This document shows, in pieces, positions 7,510-14,554 of a stretch of 22,039 nucleotides of DNA. How positions within the stretch are numbered: the stretch's first letter is position 1; each line of letters begins with the position of its first letter. Source of the DNA: VBDM01 sp035280025 (GTDB lineage Bacteria > Pseudomonadota > Gammaproteobacteria > Burkholderiales > SG8-39); assembly GCA_035280025.1 (NCBI GenBank), contig DATEGT010000109.1, forward strand, positions 1-22,039, written 5' to 3'. Under the pieces are notes generated by a model that worked only from the letters and a program-made list of their open reading frames with translations, had not been told where the DNA came from and did not search any database. A program made the translations under genes and the position numbers.

Positions 7510-8820
7510 ATGAGCCGTCCTCACCAAATCGTGATCGTCGGAGGCGGAGCAGGGGGGCTGGAGCTCGCAACCCGTGCCGGGAATCTCTTCGGAGGCAAGG
7601 GACGCGCAGCCGTGACGCTGGTGGACAGGAACGAGACGCACCTGTGGAAGCCGCTGCTGCACGAGGTGGCCGCCGGCAGCATGGATGTCCACGCTCACCA
7701 GCTCGACTACTTGGCGCAGGCACGCTGGCATCATTTCAGTTTCTGCTGCGGAGCCCTGGAAGGCCTCGATCGCAAACGCCGCGAAATCACGGTGGCGCCC
7801 ACCCTGGACGAGCAGGGGGCCGAGGTGATTCCGCGACGCACATTGCCGTACGACACGCTGGTCATTGCAATCGGCAGCGCCGCCAACACCTTCGGCGTCC
7901 CCGGGGTGGCCGAGCACGCGTACGCACTGGAATCCGCAGGCGAGGCGGACCGCTTTCACCGGCGCCTGATCAACGCGTGCATCCAGGCCAACTACCGTTC
8001 CGGGGGCGCGCAGGCGCGACTGCGCATAGTCATCGTCGGAGGCGGGGCGACCGGTGTGGAGCTCGCCGCCGAACTGCACAACACGACCCGCGTTCTCGCC
8101 GCGTACGGACTGGAGAACATCGATCCGGAGCGCTTTCTCGAGATCACGCTCCTCGACGCCGGTCCGCGCGTGCTGCCGATGCTCCCCGAGCGCATTGCGA
8201 CGGCTGTGAGGGGTACCCTAGAGGAAATCGGAGTGCGGGTCGCGTGCTCCGAACAGGTGGTGGAGGTCGCTCCCGGAGACGTGAAAACCCGAAATGGAAA
8301 CGTTTTCCCCGCGGACCTCGCTGTTTGGGCGGCCGGGATCAAAGGGGCGAACATACTGAAAGACCTCGACGGCTTGGAGACCAATCGCATCAATCAGTTG
8401 GTAATTCTGCCTACGCTGCAGACCACGCGCGACCCTGACGTCTTCGCCCTCGGCGACTGCTCGGTGTATCCCCGCAAGGAGGGCGGGGCGTCGGTCCCGC
8501 CCACGGCGCAAGCGGCCCACCAGCAGGCCTCGCACCTCGCGCGCACGATCGCGCGACGCCTCGAAGGCCAGCCGCCGGCGCCGTTCCGCTACCGAGACTT
8601 CGGCTCGCTGGTATCGCTCGGCGAATACAGCACCATAGGCTCGCTGATGGGGTTTCTGTCCGGCAAGAGCTACCGCGTCGAGGGATGGTTCGCCCGCTTC
8701 ATGTACGTATCGCTATACAAGATGCATCTGTACGCCCTCCACGGGCCGATAGGCGTAATTCTCGATACCCTGGCCCGGCTTCTCAAGCGGGGCACCGAGC
8801 CGCGGGTCAAGCTGCACTGA
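7510..8820 (+). CDS. ndh: Type II NADH dehydrogenase (NAD(P)/FAD-dependent oxidoreductase)
   Basis: 436 aa. NDH-2 is a single-subunit, non-proton-pumping flavoprotein that passes electrons from NADH to quinone at the cytoplasmic face of the membrane. Two Rossmann dinucleotide motifs are visible: GGGAGG (residues 11-16, FAD) and GGGATG (177-182, NADH). LGDC (314-317) and the quinone/FAD-contact element PPTAQAAHQQ (around 330-339) follow, as in NDH-2. The C-terminal ~60 residues (GFLSGKSYRVEGWFARFMYVS) are the usual amphipathic membrane-anchoring part. The ATG at 7510 has GGGAA a few bases upstream. Other members of this oxidoreductase family exist, but the motif set favours NDH-2. The thioredoxin gene lies 40 bp downstream with a possible -10 of its own. 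Confidence 0.88.
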   Translation: MSRPHQIVIVGGGAGGLELATRAGNLFGGKGRAAVTLVDRNETHLWKPLLHEVAAGSMDVHAHQLDYLAQARWHHFSFCCGALEGLDRKRREITVAPTLDEQGAEVIPRRTLPYDTLVIAIGSAANTFGVPGVAEHAYALESAGEADRFHRRLINACIQANYRSGGAQARLRIVIVGGGATGVELAAELHNTTRVLAAYGLENIDPERFLEITLLDAGPRVLPMLPERIATAVRGTLEEIGVRVACSEQVVEVAPGDVKTRNGNVFPADLAVWAAGIKGANILKDLDGLETNRINQLVILPTLQTTRDPDVFALGDCSVYPRKEGGASVPPTAQAAHQQASHLARTIARRLEGQPPAPFRYRDFGSLVSLGEYSTIGSLMGFLSGKSYRVEGWFARFMYVSLYKMHLYALHGPIGVILDTLARLLKRGTEPRVKLH

Positions 8821-8826
8821 TGGATA

Positions 8827-8832
8827 TATACT
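8827..8832 (+). promoter_or_regulatory. Possible -10 box for the thioredoxin gene
   Basis: TATACT seven bases after the ndh stop, giving a leader of about 25-28 nt with CCGGAGA as ribosome-binding site before the GTG at 8861. The -35 region is poor, so dependence on ndh read-through is equally possible. Confidence 0.35.
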
Positions 8833-8860
8833 GCGCGTCTCGAGAACCGGAGACCGCAGC

Positions 8861-9241
8861 GTGGCAACCATCGCCTTGACGAAAGACAACTTCGAGGAAG
8901 TCGTGAACGGTAACGACATGGTGATCGTCGACTTCTGGGCGCCTTGGTGCGGCCCGTGCAAGGGTTTTGCGCCGGTGTTCGAAGCGGCTTCGGAAAAGCA
9001 CGCCGACGTCGTTTTCGCCAAGGTAAATACCGACGACGAGCAGGAGCTAGCGGCCTCCTTCAACATCCGTTCGATACCGACACTGATGGTCTTTCGCGAG
9101 AAAGTGATCCTGTTCTCGCAGGCCGGCGCGCTCCCGGGCAGCGCGCTCGAGCAGGTCATTGCCAAGAGCAAGGAACTCGACATGACTGCCGTGCACAGGG
9201 AGATTGCGGAGCGGGAGGCGGCGGTTCCCGGTCAGACCTGA
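8861..9241 (+). CDS. Thioredoxin family protein
   Basis: 126 aa. A cytosolic dithiol-disulfide oxidoreductase of the thioredoxin fold, with the canonical active site WCGPCK (Cys30 and Cys33) and the cis-proline loop SIPTLMVF. The start is GTG at 8861, preceded by GGAGA; the next in-frame ATG would cut into the first strand. Compared with housekeeping TrxA (~108 aa) it carries about 15-20 extra C-terminal residues (MTAVHREIAEREAAV), predicted helical. That makes it the thioredoxin-like class seen beside other genes in betaproteobacteria rather than certainly TrxA, so I leave the symbol empty. It ends just before a strong bidirectional terminator shared with the convergent small gene. Confidence 0.92.
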   Translation: MATIALTKDNFEEVVNGNDMVIVDFWAPWCGPCKGFAPVFEAASEKHADVVFAKVNTDDEQELAASFNIRSIPTLMVFREKVILFSQAGALPGSALEQVIAKSKELDMTAVHREIAEREAAVPGQT

Positions 9242-9255
9242 CGGAAGCCGCAAAT

Positions 9256-9286
9256 AAAAAGGGCAGGGAACCACCCTGCCCTTTTT
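9256..9286. terminator. Bidirectional intrinsic terminator between convergent genes
   Basis: Perfect 13-bp inverted repeat (AAAAAGGGCAGGG / CCCTGCCCTTTTT) with a 5-nt loop. It gives a U-run on both strands and serves the thioredoxin gene (+) and the small lysine-rich protein gene (-). Confidence 0.93.
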
Positions 9287-9301
9287 GATGCGTCGAAAGG
9301 C

Positions 9302-9484
9302 TTACTTCTTTTCGTCTTTCTTCGCGCCCTTCTTGTCGCCCTTCTTCGCCTTCTTGCTCTTGCTGTCGCCCTTCTTCATTTCGTCCTTCTTCATCGGTTG
9401 CGCACCGGTGTGGGACGCCGCGACCGCGAACCCACTCGATACCGCGAAGACCGTGGCCACCAACAGCGACAATAGCTTCTTCAT
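9302..9484 (-). CDS. Small exported lysine-rich protein (hypothetical)
   Basis: 60 aa. The N-terminal ~22 residues are a clear Sec signal peptide (MKKLLSLLVATVFAVSSGFAVA, cut after an A-V-A type site). The mature part of about 38 residues is very basic and repetitive (MKKDEMKKGDSKSKKAKKGD and on), with almost no hydrophobic residues. It should be intrinsically disordered in the periplasm. The start is well supported: AGGAG lies 7 bp before the ATG. It has its own terminator and a plausible promoter, so it is a stand-alone unit. I recognise the style (short Lys/Asp/Ala-rich exported proteins are common in betaproteobacteria) but know no function. Polyanion or cell-surface binding would be a guess. 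Confidence 0.82.
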   Translation of the reverse strand: MKKLLSLLVATVFAVSSGFAVAASHTGAQPMKKDEMKKGDSKSKKAKKGDKKGAKKDEKK

Positions 9485-9514
9485 GCAACGTCTCCTCTGA
9501 GCGTTATTAGAATG

Positions 9515-9529
9515 ATCCGGTCACCGGAT
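9515..9529. repeat. 15-bp perfect palindrome in the leader of the small lysine-rich gene
   Basis: ATCCGGT-C-ACCGGAT, a perfect 7-1-7 inverted repeat about 30 bp upstream of the start at 9484. It lies between the predicted promoter and the ribosome-binding site of that gene, and about 80 bp before the divergent EamA gene. It could be a regulator operator or an RNA hairpin with a 3-nt loop. Confidence 0.5.
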
Positions 9530-9547
9530 ACAGGCCAACCGCGGCGT

Positions 9548-9576
9548 ATCCTAGCATATATGGCTGAAAATGCGAA
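9548..9576 (-). promoter_or_regulatory. Possible promoter of the small lysine-rich protein gene
   Basis: Minus strand TTCGCA (9576-9571), 17-bp spacer, TAGGAT (9553-9548), giving a ~57-nt leader that contains the 9515-9529 palindrome. Both boxes match consensus at four of six positions. Confidence 0.35.
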
Positions 9577-9609
9577 CGATTCGACGACCTCGCGATCGGG
9601 ATTCTCAAG

Positions 9610-10650
9610 GTGAATCCTGGGATCGCTTACGCACTTCTCGGGGCCGCCCTCTTTGGGACGAGCACGCCGATCGCGAAAGTCTTGGTCGGAGAAATTGGCC
9701 CGCTCATGCTCGCGGGGTTGCTCTACGCCGGGTCCGGGCTGGGCCTGGGCTCTTGGCTGGTGCTGCGCAGGTGGTTCAGGCACGCCCAACGCCCCTCGCT
9801 CTCCGCAAGCGACGTCCGGTGGCTGGCCGCCGCGGTCCTCTCGGGAGGCGTAGTCGCGCCGGTGCTGCTGATGTGGGGCTTGTCGGCGGCTCCCGCCTCT
9901 GCGGTGTCGCTGCTCCTCAACTTCGAGGGGGTATTTACGGCGCTGCTCGCCTGGTTCGTTTTCCGGGAGAACTTCGACCGCCGCGTGATGCTGGGAATGC
10001 TGCTGATCGTCTGCGGCGGTCTGCTGCTCAGCTGGCCCTCGGGAGGCATCTCGACCTCGCTGGCCTCGCTGGCGGTCGCGGGGGCATGCCTGTGCTGGGC
10101 GGTCGACAACAACCTCACGCGCAAGATTTCCGCAGGCGACCCGGTGCAGATCGCCGGCATCAAGGGGTTGGCGGCCGGAGTGATCAATCTCTGCGCGTCG
10201 ATCGCGTTCGGCTCCGCGCTCCCGCAACCGCCATTCGCGCTGGCCGCGGCCGCCGTCGGGCTCCTGGGATACGGAGTGAGCCTGGTTTTTTTCGTGGTGG
10301 CGCTGCGAATGCTTGGGACGGCGCGGACCGGAGCGTATTTCGCGACCGCGCCTTTCATCGGCGCGGCCGTGTCCTTCGTGCTGCTCGGCGAAGCTCCGGA
10401 AGCGCTCTTCTGGATCGCGGCGGCGCTCATGGCAGGAGGCGTCGCGCTGCATCTGTCCGAGCGTCACGGGCACCTGCATAGGCACGAGGCGCTGGCGCAT
10501 GTCCACGCGCACACCCACGACGAGCACCATCGACACGGCCACGATTTCGCGTGGGACGGCACGGAGCCTCACTCGCACGAGCACGACCACGTTCCCATGA
10601 CGCACAGCCATGAGCACTATCCGGACATACATCATCGGCACGGTCATTGA
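9610..10650 (+). CDS. EamA/DMT-family transporter with a histidine-rich C-terminal tail
   Basis: 346 aa. About ten transmembrane segments form two EamA repeats (the first begins MNPGIAYALLGAALFGTSTPIA, the second near ASLAVAGACLCWAVDNN). This is the drug/metabolite transporter layout of the inner membrane. The last 63 residues (from 10459) hold 23 histidines in HxH runs (LHRHEALAHVHAHTHDEHH, then HSHEHDH, ending PDIHHRHGH), which strongly suggests binding of Ni, Co, Zn or Cu. The start is GTG at 9610 with a weak GGGAT upstream. The final 41 bp overlap the next gene in another frame. The neighbouring HupE/UreJ gene also points to metals. The substrate and direction of transport are unknown. 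Confidence 0.88.
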   Translation: MNPGIAYALLGAALFGTSTPIAKVLVGEIGPLMLAGLLYAGSGLGLGSWLVLRRWFRHAQRPSLSASDVRWLAAAVLSGGVVAPVLLMWGLSAAPASAVSLLLNFEGVFTALLAWFVFRENFDRRVMLGMLLIVCGGLLLSWPSGGISTSLASLAVAGACLCWAVDNNLTRKISAGDPVQIAGIKGLAAGVINLCASIAFGSALPQPPFALAAAAVGLLGYGVSLVFFVVALRMLGTARTGAYFATAPFIGAAVSFVLLGEAPEALFWIAAALMAGGVALHLSERHGHLHRHEALAHVHAHTHDEHHRHGHDFAWDGTEPHSHEHDHVPMTHSHEHYPDIHHRHGH

Positions 10651-11818
10651 AGGGCTTTGCGCTCTCGCGCTCGCGTTGATCGCCATTTCCGCTCACGCCG
10701 CCCCGTACGTCCCCAAGGACGACTCGGTGGTGCTCGAGCACCTGCCGGTCAGACCGAGCGACCCTGTGGCGCGCGAGCTGCGCCAGCTGCGCGCCGAGCT
10801 CGCCGCCAGTCCGCGCAATCGGGACACCGCAATCCGTCTCGCAGAGCGCTATTTCGCGCTCGCGAACGCCGAGGGTGATCCGCGCTACGTGGGCTACGCC
10901 GAAGCCGCCCTCAAACCGTGGTGGAATCTGTCGGCGCCGCCGCTCGACGCCCTGGTCATGCGCGCGATCCTCAAGCAATACAGCCACGATTTTTCCGGCG
11001 CAATGCAGGATCTGAAAGCGGCAACGCGCGAAGACCCTGAGAACGCCCGAGCCTGGTCCTGGCGCGCAGCGATCGACATGGTGCAGGCGGATTACGGGCA
11101 AGCTCGCAAGGATTGCACGGCATTGAAGGACATCGTGTCCGACCTGTACGCCGTCGGATGCTTCGCCTATCTGGACGGCATCACCGGGAAGGCCGCCGCG
11201 GCTTACCGTGCGCTTTCGGAAGCGTTCGCCCGCAGCGGCGACAATCCGCCGGAAGTAAAGGTCTGGGTCCTCACCCGTCTGGCGGAGATGTCGCTGCGCC
11301 TGGGCAACGTCAAGCAGGCCGAAGAGCACTTCCGCGCGGCCTACTTCGAGCCGATCAACGACCAGTTCCTGCTCGGGGCGTACTCGGATTTCCTGCTCGA
11401 CCAGGGACGCCCCGACGAAGTCATGCCGCTCCTGGTCGACTGGTTCAAGTCGGACATCCTGCTGCTTCGCCTCGCCATCGCCGAGAAGGCGCTGAAGGCC
11501 CCGAAGGCGGCGGAGCACGTCGAGGCGTTGAGATCGCGATTCGAGGCCGCCGCGCTGCGCGGGGACAAGCTGCACCAGCAGGAGGAGGCGCGCTTCAACC
11601 TCTATTTGCTGGGGAACAAGGAGAAGGCCCTGGCGCTGGCGCAGGAGAACTGGAAGCTGCAGCGCGAGCCGCGCGACGCCCGCATCCTCCTCGAGGCGGC
11701 ACTGGCAATGAAAGTTCCGGCCGCCGCGCAGGACGCGCTCGACTGGCTCGAGCGCTCCGGCCACGAGGATCCCTTTCTCCGCGAGACCGCGCGGAAACTC
11801 AGGGCGCTCAGGCCATGA
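10610..11818 (+). CDS. Exported tetratricopeptide-repeat protein
   Basis: 402 aa. The N-terminus (MSTIRTYIIGTVIEG, then LCALALALIAISAHA) is a probable Sec signal peptide cut near residue 30. Several TPR-like helix pairs follow, for example FSGAMQDLKAATREDPENAR (residues ~127-147), GKAAAAYRALSEAF and GNVKQAEEHFRAAY. The domain is therefore probably a periplasmic protein-interaction scaffold. The ATG at 10610 lies inside the EamA gene; no downstream in-frame start would keep the signal peptide, so a 41-bp overlap is the most economical reading. No ribosome-binding site precedes it, suggesting translational coupling. The stop overlaps the HupE-like ATG by 4 bp. The function is unknown; by context it could be an accessory of the transporters on either side. 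Confidence 0.82.
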   Translation: MSTIRTYIIGTVIEGLCALALALIAISAHAAPYVPKDDSVVLEHLPVRPSDPVARELRQLRAELAASPRNRDTAIRLAERYFALANAEGDPRYVGYAEAALKPWWNLSAPPLDALVMRAILKQYSHDFSGAMQDLKAATREDPENARAWSWRAAIDMVQADYGQARKDCTALKDIVSDLYAVGCFAYLDGITGKAAAAYRALSEAFARSGDNPPEVKVWVLTRLAEMSLRLGNVKQAEEHFRAAYFEPINDQFLLGAYSDFLLDQGRPDEVMPLLVDWFKSDILLLRLAIAEKALKAPKAAEHVEALRSRFEAAALRGDKLHQQEEARFNLYLLGNKEKALALAQENWKLQREPRDARILLEAALAMKVPAAAQDALDWLERSGHEDPFLRETARKLRALRP

Positions 11819-12948
11819 AGCCCGCGAGGCGAACTCTCGCGGCAATCCTGCTCGCGCTCGCTTCTCAGGGCGCGTTTGCACACAAGCCAAGCGACAGCTA
11901 CCTCGCCATCAGCGTCGAGGGCACCGACGTGAGGGGACAGTGGGACATCGCGTTGCGCGATCTCGATTTCGCCATCGGCCTGGACGACAACGGCGACGGC
12001 GACATCACCTGGGGTGAGGTGAGGGCCCACCAGGCCGACATAGCCGCGTATTCCCTGGCCCGACTGAAGCTGCGCTCGGGCGGCGCCGATTGTCCGGTGC
12101 ACGCGACCGCGTTTCTCGCCGACGACCACAGCGACGGCGCCTACTCGGTGATGCGGTTCGAGGGGGCCTGCAAGGCCGAAGCGGAGGCCATCGAGATCAG
12201 CTACAGCCTTTTCGCCGATCTCGACCCCCAGCACAAGGGCCTGTTGCGCCTGGAGCACGGAGGAGGAACCCGCACCGGGATCTTCAGCCCCGAGCGCGCG
12301 ACCCAGTCTTTCGAGCTGGAGAAGATCTCGGCGCTGACCCAGTTCCTCGATTACGCCCGCGAGGGCGTGTGGCACATCTGGATAGGCTTCGACCACATCC
12401 TGTTCCTGCTGTCCTTGCTCCTGCCCGCGGTGCTCGCGTTCGGGGACGGGGGCTGGCGCGCGGTCGAGCGTTTCGCGCCGGCCTTCTGGGATGTGTTCAA
12501 GATCGTCACTTCGTTCACCGCGGCTCACTCGATCACGCTCAGCCTCGCCGCCCTCGGCGTGGTTTCGCTGCCCTCGCGGCTGGTCGAGTCGGCCATCGCG
12601 ACGTCCGTGGTGCTGGCCGCGCTCAACAACGTGCTGCCGCTGGTCCATGGGCGGCGCTGGATGGTCGCTTTCTTCTTCGGGCTGATCCACGGGTTCGGAT
12701 TCGCGAGCGTACTGCGCGACCTCGGCCTGCCTCAGAACGCGCTTCTCATCGCGCTGGTGGGGTTCAACCTGGGCGTGGAAGCGGGCCAGCTCGCGATCGT
12801 GAGCACCTTCCTGCCCGTCGCGTACGGCTTGCGCGCGACCTGGCTCTACCGCCGCCTGGTCTTCATCGGCGGCTCCCTCGCGATCGTGGTGGTTGCGGGC
12901 ATCTGGCTGGTCGAGCGCGCTTTCAACATGAAGATCATCACCCCTTGA
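11815..12948 (+). CDS. HupE/UreJ-family membrane protein with periplasmic N-terminal domain
   Basis: 377 aa. Order: signal peptide (residues 1-22, cut after GAFA, leaving an N-terminal His); a ~150-residue periplasmic domain; then about six or seven membrane helices of the HupE/UreJ type. The membrane part has HIWIGFDHILF (His187, Asp193, His194), FTAAHSITLSLA (His238) and GLIHGFGFA (His292), the conserved metal-coordinating positions of this Ni/Co permease family. The periplasmic domain holds a canonical EF-hand loop (residues 57-68) and two cysteines (93, 119) that could form a disulfide. Classical HupE/UreJ (~200 aa) lacks this long domain. No hydrogenase or urease genes are in view, so nickel is not proven as substrate. 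It starts at ATG 11815 with an ATGA overlap. Confidence 0.85.
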   Translation: MKPARRTLAAILLALASQGAFAHKPSDSYLAISVEGTDVRGQWDIALRDLDFAIGLDDNGDGDITWGEVRAHQADIAAYSLARLKLRSGGADCPVHATAFLADDHSDGAYSVMRFEGACKAEAEAIEISYSLFADLDPQHKGLLRLEHGGGTRTGIFSPERATQSFELEKISALTQFLDYAREGVWHIWIGFDHILFLLSLLLPAVLAFGDGGWRAVERFAPAFWDVFKIVTSFTAAHSITLSLAALGVVSLPSRLVESAIATSVVLAALNNVLPLVHGRRWMVAFFFGLIHGFGFASVLRDLGLPQNALLIALVGFNLGVEAGQLAIVSTFLPVAYGLRATWLYRRLVFIGGSLAIVVVAGIWLVERAFNMKIITP

Positions 12949-12997
12949 CGAAGCGGGCGGCCTGCCTCATATCGATGCTTTGACGGGACACCGCGCA

Positions 12998-13696
12998 ATG
13001 ATCGAAATCCGCAAAAGCGAGGATCGCGGCCTGGCAGACCACGGGTGGCTGCGCTCGCTCCACAGCTTCTCGTTCGCCGACTACTACGATCCCGATCACA
13101 TGGGATTCGGTGATCTGCGGGTGATCAACGAGGATCGCATCCAGCCAGGAACGGGGTTCGGAACGCACGGCCACCGCGACATGGAGATCATCAGCTACGT
13201 GCTCGAGGGGGCGCTCGCCCACAAGGACAGCATGGGCAACGGCTCGACCATCGTGCCTGGAGACGTGCAGCGCATGAGTGCGGGCAAGGGCGTGCTGCAC
13301 AGCGAGTTCAACCAGGCCAGGGACGGCGTGACGCACTTCCTGCAGATCTGGATCGAGCCCGGGGTCACGGGGATCGCACCGAGCTACGAGCAGAAGCATT
13401 TCGACGCGGCCTCCAAGCGCGGGAAGCTGCGGCTGCTTGCCTCCCCCGACGGGAGCGAAGGCTCGGTGACGATCCACCAGGACGCTTTCCTGTACGCGGC
13501 TCTGCTCGACGGAACGGAACGCGCGGCCCACGGCCTCTCGCCCGGCCGGCGGGCGTACGTGCACGTCGCCCGGGGCGCGGTGACGGCGAACGGCCGGCTC
13601 CTCGAGGCGGGCGACGCGCTCAAGGCTGCGGACATCGACCAAATCGTGCTCGAGCGGGCGAGGGACGCCGAGATTCTGCTGTTCGACTTGGCATGA
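12998..13696 (+). CDS. Pirin-family bicupin (YhhW/quercetinase-like)
   Basis: 232 aa. The N-terminal cupin carries the complete metal site: His57 and His59 in FGTHGHRDMEI, then His101 and Glu103 in LHSEFN. These are the same positions as in E. coli YhhW, which has quercetin 2,3-dioxygenase activity in vitro. The C-terminal half is the degenerate second cupin. The start ATG at 12998 gives the conserved MIEIRKSEDRG; an upstream TTG at 12980 adds only six residues and is unlikely. The gene follows the HupE-like gene after 49 bp and overlaps the next dioxygenase gene by 4 bp. It is cytosolic. The physiological substrate is unknown, as for most bacterial pirins. Confidence 0.92.
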   Translation: MIEIRKSEDRGLADHGWLRSLHSFSFADYYDPDHMGFGDLRVINEDRIQPGTGFGTHGHRDMEIISYVLEGALAHKDSMGNGSTIVPGDVQRMSAGKGVLHSEFNQARDGVTHFLQIWIEPGVTGIAPSYEQKHFDAASKRGKLRLLASPDGSEGSVTIHQDAFLYAALLDGTERAAHGLSPGRRAYVHVARGAVTANGRLLEAGDALKAADIDQIVLERARDAEILLFDLA

Positions 13697-14481
13697 CCCG
13701 CGCCAGAATGCCGGTGGTTTTCTTCGGGCACGGAAGCCCGATGAACACGCTCGATCGCAATCCGTACACCGATGCGTGGAGGAAGATCGGCGAAACGATC
13801 CCTTCGCCCAAGGCCATCGTGTGCGTGTCGGCGCACTGGTACACCGAGGGCACCGCGGTGACGGCCACGGCCCGTCCGAGGACGATTCACGACTTCTACG
13901 GATTCCCCCAGGCTCTTTTCGACGTCGAGTACCCGGCGCCGGGTGATCGCGGGCTCGCGTCGCGCGTGCGCGAGCTGCTCGCTCCCCTGGAGGTCGCGGC
14001 CGACGAATCCTGGGGCCTGGATCACGGCACTTGGTCGGTGCTGAAGCACGCGTATCCGAAAGCCGATGTCCCGGTGGTGCAGCTGAGCATCGACGGCACC
14101 CGGCCCCCGCAGTTCCACTACGACACGGGCAGGAAGCTCGCGCCGCTGCGCGACGAGGGCGTGCTCGTCGTAGGCAGCGGCAACGTGGTCCACAACCTGC
14201 GCCTCATGCGGCGCGCCGGCGGGCCGCCCTTCGATTGGGCGCAGCGGTTCAACGAGAAGATCCGAGGGGTGCTTGCCGCCCGCGATCATGGCGCTTTGGT
14301 CGATTTCGCCCGATTCGGGGAGGACGCGCGCCTGTCGGTGCCCACTCCGGAGCACTACCTGCCGCTCCTCTACGTCGCCGGACTGCAGGGCGAGGACGAG
14401 CCGATGGCATTTCCCGTCGACGGTTACGACCTGGGCTCGATCAGCATGCTGACCGCCGCCGCGGGGCTGCCGGCCGCCTGA
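13693..14481 (+). CDS. Extradiol ring-cleavage dioxygenase, DODA type (YgiD-like)
   Basis: 262 aa, class III (LigB-fold) extradiol dioxygenase of the DODA/YgiD group, which cleaves catechols such as L-DOPA using a divalent metal. The family's histidines are all present: His13 (FFGHGSPMN), His48 (VSAHWYTEG), His111 (GLDHGTWSVL), His167 (GNVVHNLRLM) and His221 (PTPEHYLPLLY). The start at 13693 overlaps the pirin stop as ATGA; an internal ATG at 13708 (MPVVFFGHG) is a possible alternative. Pairing with a quercetinase-like pirin suggests a small unit acting on aromatic or phenolic compounds, but the true substrate is not shown. Confidence 0.92.
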   Translation: MTRARMPVVFFGHGSPMNTLDRNPYTDAWRKIGETIPSPKAIVCVSAHWYTEGTAVTATARPRTIHDFYGFPQALFDVEYPAPGDRGLASRVRELLAPLEVAADESWGLDHGTWSVLKHAYPKADVPVVQLSIDGTRPPQFHYDTGRKLAPLRDEGVLVVGSGNVVHNLRLMRRAGGPPFDWAQRFNEKIRGVLAARDHGALVDFARFGEDARLSVPTPEHYLPLLYVAGLQGEDEPMAFPVDGYDLGSISMLTAAAGLPAA

Positions 14482-14554
14482 CCGGGCCTGCGCGGGCCTC
14501 CAACTCCCGCGCGCTCGCGCATAATGCGGAGCATCGTCTTTCGCGGATCGGGCC

